Part shown: one piece after another, positions 56,101 to 64,000 of the stretch
Layout of the letters: each line of letters begins with the position of its first letter
Numbering within the stretch: position 1 is the first letter of the stretch
NCBI GenBank assembly: GCA_003220795.1
Contig: QHTK01000042.1
Span: forward strand, 62,001-126,000
Reading direction: 5' to 3'
Source of the DNA: Gemmatimonadota bacterium
GTDB lineage: Bacteria; Gemmatimonadota; Gemmatimonadetes; Gemmatimonadales; GWC2-71-9
DNA: 64,000 nucleotides
The notes under the pieces: model-generated
Database searches by the model: none
Told to the model about the DNA's origin: nothing
What the model saw: only the letters and a program-made list of their open reading frames with translations
Program-made: the position numbers and the translations under genes

Positions 56101-56656
56101 GGCCGTGGCGCGCCCGGCCGTCCCCTCGGTGTTGCGAGTCAACGCCTTGGGCCCCGTCGAGATCTGGGTGGACGGCCAGCAACTCCCGGCCGCGGCATGG
56201 AGCGATGCTAAGGCGCGCGAGCTGCTCCTGTACCTCCTGTGTCACCCGGCGGGGCGCACACGCGACCAGATCGGGCTCGCGTTGTGGCGCGACGCCTCGC
56301 CCGCTCAGCTAAAGAACGATTTCCACGTCACGCTGCACCAGCTGCGCCGCACCCTGAGCCGGCCCGAGTGGATCGTGTTCGAGGAGGAACGTTACCGGAT
56401 CAACCCGCGCCTGGCGGTGGAGTTCGACGGCCTGCAGTTCGAGGCCGAGCTGCGGGCGGCACGAGCGGCGTTCGCCAAGACGGAGGACGCGGCGCCGCTC
56501 GCGCGCGCCCTGGCGCGCTACCGCGGCGACTTCCTCGAGGATGCAGGGGCGGAGGCAGGCGACTGGCACCTGGAGCACCGGGAGCGCTGGCAGCGGCTGT
56601 ACGTCGCGGGCCAGGAGGCCGTCACGACCTCGCGCCGGGTTCGGCCGGAGTCTTGA
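53168..56656 (+). CDS. Ser/Thr kinase - STAND ATPase - TPR - SARP-type regulator fusion
   Basis: ATG 53168 gives 1162 residues; the longer upstream frame is non-coding. Kinase about 15-285: 'LGQGGMATVHLA', Lys45 in 'VAVKVLRPEL', 'HRDIKPEN' (about 136), 'DFG' (155), 'GTPDYMSPEQ'. STAND/NB-ARC-like ATPase about 295-560: 'LTLTGAGGSGKTRLALE', 'LLVLDNCEHL', 'MATSREAL', 'GLPLAIELAAAR'. Helical TPR-like repeats about 620-930. The C-terminus (about 985-1155) is a winged-helix plus start of a BTAD domain ('VEIWVDGQQL', 'AKARELLLYLLCHPAGRT', 'LKNDFHVTLHQLRRTL', 'YRGDFLEDAG'), as in SARP/AfsR activators but at the opposite end and cut short. It appears to join signal input, ATP switch and DNA binding in one chain. 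Confidence 0.92.
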   Translation: MFPEDESLAAALADRYRLVRPLGQGGMATVHLAEDLKHHRKVAVKVLRPELATSIGLERFSREIEIAAALSHPHILAVHDSGGAAGVLYYVMPYVEGESLRDRLSRESRLPLEEALRITREVADALGYAHHRGLIHRDIKPENILLQAGHAVVADFGIARAITAAAAGGTLGRTLTLPGMPIGTPDYMSPEQALGERELDGRCDQYALACVLYEMLAARPPFTGPSMERVLFQHLTVPPLRITELQADVPKPVAAALARALAKAPADRFSDMAAFVAALSAPAGPEGAPPPAQLTSFIGRERETAAVQELLAGTRLLTLTGAGGSGKTRLALEVASRVGARYPDGVAWVELAPLSNPELVPHHVADALGVRRDGIRSAGEALLEALRDWDALLVLDNCEHLVEACARLADSLLKSCPRLRIMATSREALGIGGERAWLVPALTLPEAGRPVTRAVAAASEAIRLFVERTQAVRPSFALGDENAAAVAQICRRLDGLPLAIELAAARARVLDPQQIAARLDDVFGLLSSGSRTALPRQRTLRGAIEWSHALLTEPEQILFRRLAVFTGGFTIDAAEAVAAGGAIAVLDLLDLLSGLVDKSLVLLETEALEARYRMLETMRQFARERLDAAGEAGELGRRHAQFFLARAESAERFLSNQSEGWQERLAEDLGNLRAAADWFEQDPAGGEDSLRLATALHWFWFGLGHYREARRRLEAALARTGGGRTRARGRALSSLVTYRVLQGERVELRPLAEESADILRETAGASADLVCALVGLGQSRLLAGDLEPAAGVLAEAVALARTVSPRYWITYALYWQGVVAQARGDFAAARAAFDEGVTLGLEDGFNQPIAHLATMRGRLALAEGDSEGALRWFAVALTPLKRMQNHWSTIILAEDLGRIAAERGEHERAARLLGAVANLREEAGAAPLPPEREALDHLAESVRANLGAAAFETAFRAGHALSLSQAQDLAETMVGKPGAVARPAVPSVLRVNALGPVEIWVDGQQLPAAAWSDAKARELLLYLLCHPAGRTRDQIGLALWRDASPAQLKNDFHVTLHQLRRTLSRPEWIVFEEERYRINPRLAVEFDGLQFEAELRAARAAFAKTEDAAPLARALARYRGDFLEDAGAEAGDWHLEHRERWQRLYVAGQEAVTTSRRVRPES

Positions 56657-56682
56657 CGACGCGCGGGGGCGGCGTCTATTAG
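56653..56682 (+). promoter_or_regulatory. Sigma-70-type promoter of the DUF4242 gene
   Basis: TTGACG (56653-56658), 18-base spacer, TATTAG (56677-56682). It overlaps the stop codon of the kinase-SARP gene, and the leader to ATG 56705 is short, with GGAGGG at 56694-56699. Confidence 0.65.
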
Positions 56683-56704
56683 ACTGACCTCGTGGAGGGT
56701 TGCC

Positions 56705-56977
56705 ATGCCAAAGTTCGTGATCGAGCGTCACATCCCGGGCCTGGGGAAGTTGACGCCTGCCGAGTTGAAGGCCATTTCGCTGAAATCAGTAGGCGTGCTC
56801 AGGGAGATGGGCCCGCAGATCCAGTGGCTGCACAGCTACGTCACCGAGGACAAGCTCTACTGCGTGTACCTGGCGCCGGACGAAGCTGCGGTGCGGGAGC
56901 ACGCCAGACGCGGCGGGTTTCCCGCCGACCGCGTGATGGCCGTGCGCCGGCTGATCGACCCGGGCACGGCCGAGTAG
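56705..56977 (+). CDS. DUF4242 (SCO4226-like, possible nickel-binding) protein
   Basis: A 90-residue ferredoxin-like-fold protein with the DUF4242 pattern: 'KFVIERHIPGLGKLTPAEL' at the start, 'IQWLHSYVTEDKLYCVYLAPDEAAVREHARRGGFPADRV' in the second half. The His of 'WLHSYV', Cys of 'LYCVY' and the final His are conserved in the family. A Streptomyces member binds nickel; the physiological role is unknown. It has its own promoter and a GGAGGG ribosome binding site, and converges with the kinase gene at 56990 (12-base gap). Confidence 0.9.
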   Translation: MPKFVIERHIPGLGKLTPAELKAISLKSVGVLREMGPQIQWLHSYVTEDKLYCVYLAPDEAAVREHARRGGFPADRVMAVRRLIDPGTAE

Positions 56978-56989
56978 CGGGATCGACGG

Positions 56990-59900
56990 TCAACCCGCGG
57001 TCCAGGTCAAGCCGTAATCGATCACGCGCTGCAGCGGCATAGTCGCGCCCTCTGTCCACACCTGCTGCGCCGCCGCGGGCCCCACGGCGGCGCGTGCCTG
57101 CGCCAGCAACCGCTCCAACTTCGGTCGTTCATCGGGCGGCAGGCGGGCGCCGAGCGCCTCGCGTAACGCCGCGGCGGCGCCGGCCAGCCGCAGCGCACGC
57201 TCCTGCTTGCCGTCGACCACCGCGGCGCACGCGAATTCCTCCAGCAACCGTGCGATCCCACGCCGGTAGCCCAGCTCGCCGAAAATCCCGATGCTCTCGC
57301 GATACCATGCCTCGGCGCTCTGACGATTGCCTTCGTCGCGCGTGAGGTGGCCGAGGTCCGCCAGCGAGCTGGCGATCCCCCAGCGGTCGTCCAGGGCGCG
57401 AAAGATCGCCAGCGCCTGCTCGCAGAATGCGCGCGCTGCGGGCCTGTCGCCCTGCTCGCGGGCGACCTGGCCCTGGTGATTCAGGCTCCAGGCGACGCCG
57501 GCCTCGTCGCCCAGCTCGCGGAAGATCGCGAGCGATTGCTCGTAGAGTGACCGCGCCCGCGGGCGATCGCCGCGGATCGTCGCAAGGCTCGCCAGGTTGC
57601 TGAGCGCACGCGCGACGGCCCCCCGGTCGCCCAGCCCTTCCCACGCCGCGAGACACTGTTCGAACAGCGACTGCGCTCGCGCATGGTCGCCTTCATCCAG
57701 CGCGGCCGCCGCCAGGGCGTTCCGGCACACGACGCTTCCCCACGGGTCGGCGCGCTCGTCGTAGATCGACAGGCCGTCCTCGACCAGCTCGCGGGCTGCC
57801 CCGTAGTCGCCTTGCTCGACGGCCAGGACGCCGGCGGCAAACAGCGCCCGCGCCCGCTCCTTCGTGCGCGCCCGTGCGTCCGGGAGCTCCAGTACCGTAA
57901 CCAGCCGCCGGCGGCCCTCCGCCAAGTGTTCACGGGCCTCCCAGTAGCGGAACAGCGCGGCCCCAAGCCGGAGCGCCCACTCGGCTCCGCCGATCGCCAC
58001 GAGCCAGTCGAGCGCCTGCCGGAAATTGTCGTGCTCCGCGTCGAACCGCGCCAGCCAGAGCGCGCGCTCCGATCCCGTGAAGGAAGCGTCGCCCTCCTCC
58101 GCCAGCACGAGGCAGTACGCGGCGTGGGCACGCCGGACCTCATTCCCCTCCCCGGACGCGTCGAGCTGTTCGATGGCGTATTCGCGAATCGTATCGAGCA
58201 TCGCGAAGCGCGCTTCGTCCGCGGTCCCCCCACTCTCGCGGAGCAGGCTCTGGCTCATCAGCGACCCGACCCCTTCGAGCACATCTAGCCCGAGATCGCG
58301 GCGCGCGTCGCAGACCGCTTCCGCCGCTTCCAGCGTGCAGCCGCCGGCGAACACCGCCAAGCGGCGGAACAAGGTCTGCTCGTGGGACGAGAGCAGGTCG
58401 TAACTCCAGTCGATCGCTGCCCGCAGGGTCTGCTGGCGGGCGGGCAGATCGCGCGCGCCGCCGGTGAGGAGCCGCAGGCGGCTCCGCAGGCGTGCGAGCA
58501 TCTCGCTGGGCGGCATGACGCGGACTCGCGCGGCCGCAAGCTCGAGCGCGAGGGGGAGACCGTCGAGTCGCGCGCAGATCTCGGCGATCGCGCGGGCGTT
58601 ATCGGGGGTCAGCGCGAAGTCGGAGCGCGTGGCCGTGGCCCGCTCCACGAAGAGCGCGACAGACGGACATGTGGAGAGCGAGACGGGATCCGCCGCGTCA
58701 CGGATGTCGGGCAGCGCCAGCGGCGGTACGGCGAACTCGTGCTCACCCGACAGGTTGAGCACGACGCGGCTGGTGGCCATCACTTTTAGGGTCGGGCACG
58801 CGGCGAGCAGGGACGCGATGTCGCCGGCGGCGTCGATGACATGCTCGAAGTTGTCGAGCAGCAGCAGGACCCGACCGTCGAGTGCGCGCACATGGTCCGC
58901 CAGCGCGTCGAGAACCGGACGAGCACCGATGTCCCGAACCTCGAGCGCCCGATTCACCGCGGACCAGACGAGAGCCGCGTCGTTGATGACCCCGAGCGCG
59001 ACGAAATACACGCCGCCCGTGAACTCGGGTGCCACTTCGACCGCCGCCTGCACCGCGAGGCGCGACTTCCCCGCGCCGCCCGGGCCCGTCAGCGTGACCA
59101 GCCGCACCGCGTCCCGTTGCAGCAGCGTCACGAGCGCGATCAACTCGGCGTCGCGCCCGATCAAGCGTGTCGGTGGCGCCGGCAGATTGTGCGAGCGGTG
59201 CGCCCGTGCCGTCCGCTCGAGGGCCGGCGCGGTGGGTTGGGCGAGGGCGGCAGCGAAGGCCGCCGCTGTGGGATACCGATCCGCCGGCGTCTTGGCGAGC
59301 GCGCGCTCTAACGCCTGGGCGACCTCGGGCGGAGTGCCGGGGCGCACGCCGGTCACGGCCGGCGGATCGGCGATGAGATGCTGGCGCACGATGCTCTCCG
59401 CCGTGGGGCCCACGAAGGGCGGCTGGCCGGCCAGCATCTCGTAGAGCATGCAACCCAGACTGTAGATGTCGCTCCGCCCATCCAGCTCTGTGCTCCCCAC
59501 GCCTTGCTCGGGGCTCATGTACAGGGGCGTTCCCACCGCGAGACCGGTCTCCGTCAGTTTGTCGCCAGCCGCCGCGTTGATCGCGCGGGCGATGCCAAAG
59601 TCCGACACGACGGCGTGACCCGATTCGAGGAGGATGTTCTCGGGCTTGATGTCGCGGTGCACCACGCCCTGGGCGTGGGCATAGCTCAGGGCATCCGCGA
59701 CCTCGCGCCCGATCTGCACGGCATCCTCCAGCGGCAGCTGTCGCTCGCGGGTGAGGCGGTCGCGCAGCGACTCCCCTTCGACGTACGGCATGACGTAGTA
59801 CAGGAAGCCCGCAGCCTCGCCCGAGTGGTGCAGCGGCAGGATATGTGGATGGGTGAGTCGGGCGGCGAGGTTGATCTCCCGGAGGAATCGCTCGGTGCCG

Positions 59901-60067
59901 AGAGACGCCGCGAGCTCCGGCCGCAGGACCTTCAACGCGACGGGGCGATCGTGCTTCACGTCGCGGGCGAGGTACACGATCGCCATACCCCCGTGACCGA
60001 GCTCGCGCTCGATCGCGTAGTGATCAGCGAGGGCGGCACAAAGGCGGTCCCGCTCATCTGCTTGCAT
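56990..60067 (-). CDS. Ser/Thr kinase - STAND ATPase - TPR signalling protein
   Basis: A 1025-residue protein from ATG 60067 with no ribosome binding site but a TTGTGA/TAGCTT promoter ending eight bases upstream. Kinase about 18-285: 'LGHGGMAIVYLA', 'VALKVLRPEL', 'HRDIKPEN', 'SDFGIA', 'GTPLYMSPEQ'. STAND ATPase about 300-560 with 'LTGPGGAGKSRLA' (about 325), 'LLLLDNFEHV', 'MATSRVVL', 'GLPLALELAAAR'. Then about ten TPR-type repeats ('ARSLYEQSLAIFRELGD', 'GVAWSLNHQGQVAREQGD') to the end. It is a sister of the protein at 53168 but lacks the SARP part. In MalT/AfsR-like switches, ATP binding and the TPR scaffold control output; here the output would be phosphorylation. Confidence 0.93.
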   Translation of the reverse strand: MQADERDRLCAALADHYAIERELGHGGMAIVYLARDVKHDRPVALKVLRPELAASLGTERFLREINLAARLTHPHILPLHHSGEAAGFLYYVMPYVEGESLRDRLTRERQLPLEDAVQIGREVADALSYAHAQGVVHRDIKPENILLESGHAVVSDFGIARAINAAAGDKLTETGLAVGTPLYMSPEQGVGSTELDGRSDIYSLGCMLYEMLAGQPPFVGPTAESIVRQHLIADPPAVTGVRPGTPPEVAQALERALAKTPADRYPTAAAFAAALAQPTAPALERTARAHRSHNLPAPPTRLIGRDAELIALVTLLQRDAVRLVTLTGPGGAGKSRLAVQAAVEVAPEFTGGVYFVALGVINDAALVWSAVNRALEVRDIGARPVLDALADHVRALDGRVLLLLDNFEHVIDAAGDIASLLAACPTLKVMATSRVVLNLSGEHEFAVPPLALPDIRDAADPVSLSTCPSVALFVERATATRSDFALTPDNARAIAEICARLDGLPLALELAAARVRVMPPSEMLARLRSRLRLLTGGARDLPARQQTLRAAIDWSYDLLSSHEQTLFRRLAVFAGGCTLEAAEAVCDARRDLGLDVLEGVGSLMSQSLLRESGGTADEARFAMLDTIREYAIEQLDASGEGNEVRRAHAAYCLVLAEEGDASFTGSERALWLARFDAEHDNFRQALDWLVAIGGAEWALRLGAALFRYWEAREHLAEGRRRLVTVLELPDARARTKERARALFAAGVLAVEQGDYGAARELVEDGLSIYDERADPWGSVVCRNALAAAALDEGDHARAQSLFEQCLAAWEGLGDRGAVARALSNLASLATIRGDRPRARSLYEQSLAIFRELGDEAGVAWSLNHQGQVAREQGDRPAARAFCEQALAIFRALDDRWGIASSLADLGHLTRDEGNRQSAEAWYRESIGIFGELGYRRGIARLLEEFACAAVVDGKQERALRLAGAAAALREALGARLPPDERPKLERLLAQARAAVGPAAAQQVWTEGATMPLQRVIDYGLTWTAG

Positions 60068-60075
60068 TCCGATTC

Positions 60076-60103
60076 AAGCTACAGGGCGGCGCAAGACTCA
60101 CAA
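60076..60103 (-). promoter_or_regulatory. Promoter of the kinase-STAND-TPR gene
   Basis: On the minus strand: TTGTGA (60098-60103), 16-base spacer, TAGCTT (60076-60081), then eight bases to ATG 60067. The 82-base divergent gap also holds CATTAT (60137-60142) seven bases before GTG 60150 on the plus strand. Confidence 0.45.
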
Positions 60104-60149
60104 CGCGGTGAGCTAGCGGCCCGGGGAATGGAATCCCATTATAGAGACA

Positions 60150-63230
<3,081 letters not shown>

Positions 63231-63254
63231 AAGAAGACGCAGGCGGAGGAACCC

Positions 63255-63887
63255 GTGTCCCTGCAGGTAGTCCTGGCGGATGATCACCCGATGCTCCGGC
63301 ACGGCGTCCGCGCCTTGCTCGAGCGGCACGGCGTCGAGGTGGTGGCGGAAGCGTCCGACGGCCGGATGGCGGCCGCCGCGGCGCGCGAGCACCACCCAGA
63401 CGTCGCCGTGCTCGACATCATGATGCCGCTCTTGAACGGCATCGACGCGGCGCGCGAGATCGCCGCGACGTGCCCGGACACCCAGGTCGTGCTGCTCACC
63501 GCGCTCGACCAGGAGCGTCTCGTGACGGAGGCGGTGAGCGCGGGGGTTCGGGGCTTCGTGCTCAAGACCCAGGCCGAGGAGGACCTGGTGCAGGCGATCG
63601 AGCAAGTGTCGCGCGGGGGGTTCTACGTGGGCGGGGGTGTCTCCCGAGCCGTGGTGGAGGCCTGCCGCGCCGCTGCGGCGCAGGACCGCGGCCGCCTGAC
63701 CCCCCGGGAGCGCCAGGTCGTGCAGCTCGTGGCGGAAGGGAAGTCCACCAAGCAGGTCGCCGCGCTGCTCGGGATCAGCCTCAAGACGGCCGAGTTTCAC
63801 CGCGCGCGCGTGATGAAGAAGCTCGACGTGCACGACGTCGCGGGGCTCGTGCGCTACGCCATCCGCGAGGGCCTAATCGCGCCGTAG
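63255..63887 (+). CDS. NarL/FixJ-type response regulator
   Basis: GTG 63255 after GGCGGAGGA; 210 residues. The receiver has the acidic pair 'LADDHP', phospho-Asp54 in 'VAVLDIMMP', Thr in 'VVLLTA' and Lys in 'GFVLKTQ'. The C-terminal LuxR helix-turn-helix is 'LTPRERQVVQLVAEGKSTKQVAALLGISLKTAEFHRARVMKKL'. No histidine kinase lies in the window. Being 24 bases after the Ser/Thr kinase, it could be co-transcribed and respond to it or to a distant sensor kinase. Confidence 0.94.
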   Translation: MSLQVVLADDHPMLRHGVRALLERHGVEVVAEASDGRMAAAAAREHHPDVAVLDIMMPLLNGIDAAREIAATCPDTQVVLLTALDQERLVTEAVSAGVRGFVLKTQAEEDLVQAIEQVSRGGFYVGGGVSRAVVEACRAAAAQDRGRLTPRERQVVQLVAEGKSTKQVAALLGISLKTAEFHRARVMKKLDVHDVAGLVRYAIREGLIAP

Positions 63888-64000
63888 CCCGGGTCTTCTC
63901 CCACCCCCGCCAGGTGTTTCCCCGGTTTTGCGCGTCTCGCACCGGCCCCACATTCGAGCGTGGCCCGTCGCGTACCGTTCAGCCGTGCTCCCGTCCTGCT
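63888..64000 (+). other. Trailing non-coding sequence
   Basis: 113 bases after the response-regulator stop. I see no gene, hairpin with U-run or recognisable promoter; a gene starting beyond the window may use it. Confidence 0.3.

Overview
The window is about 64 kb of GC-rich chromosomal DNA from a free-living bacterium, most likely a member of the Gemmatimonadota or a close relative. This is inferred from three Ser/Thr kinases with the glycine-rich loop and 'VKVLRPEL' pattern typical of that phylum, many lipoproteins with Ig-like (BIG2) repeats, RCC1 repeats, and numerous regulatory fusions. I see no rRNA, tRNA, CRISPR array, prophage or insertion sequence. Nothing was searched against a database; family names come from motifs read by eye.

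Layout. 1-5722: a cut hypothetical gene, a subtilase facing a small propeptide-like protein, an AMIN-like lipoprotein coupled to a muramidase/amidase-type lipoprotein, and an ion antiporter. 5741-7573: a secreted RCC1-repeat lipoprotein. 7634-11754: a two-gene operon of a SNF2-family ATPase and a very cysteine-rich zinc protein. 11980-18095: a diguanylate cyclase, small membrane proteins, a GlcG/HbpS-like lipoprotein, a DUF4384-like protein, a GIY-YIG-like protein, a creatininase-family hydrolase and a MarR regulator with a clear operator. 18417-25774: a family of secreted metallophosphoesterase and beta-propeller-like proteins, separate in two genes and fused in a third, interrupted by a sugar-phosphate transferase and a WbqC-like protein on the other strand.

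26156-38037 is an exopolysaccharide cluster on the plus strand: a BY-kinase/chain-length regulator, flippase, O-antigen ligase/polymerase, two nucleotidyltransferase-kinase paralogues (one with a ruined P-loop), a formyltransferase/PIG-L fusion, a GT4 glycosyltransferase and a P-loop kinase. Most genes are joined by 4-base overlaps. It converges on 38038-43054, where an SLBB export lipoprotein-like protein, an outer-membrane barrel-like protein and a GH18-CE4-GT2 triple fusion lie on the minus strand. Together these could make, modify and export a surface polysaccharide.

43189-48000 holds an ECF sigma / membrane anti-sigma-like / Spy-like operon, a TetR-controlled membrane protein, a DsbA-like oxidoreductase, a VOC protein and an ROK sugar kinase. 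47850-50426 is a secreted glycoside-hydrolase-like protein. 50430-50867 is an OsmC-family gene in which the conserved Cys codon is an in-frame UGA, followed at suitable distance by a perfect hairpin; it is the best candidate in the window for something new, a selenocysteine-containing OsmC protein. 50998-53013 has an RHH protein/nucleotidyltransferase pair and an NHL-type propeller. 53168-63887 is a signalling region: kinase-STAND-TPR-SARP, DUF4242, kinase-STAND-TPR, membrane kinase-TPR, and a NarL-type response regulator.

Several genes have a -10-like hexamer only 7-8 bases before the start codon and no ribosome binding site, suggesting leaderless transcripts.
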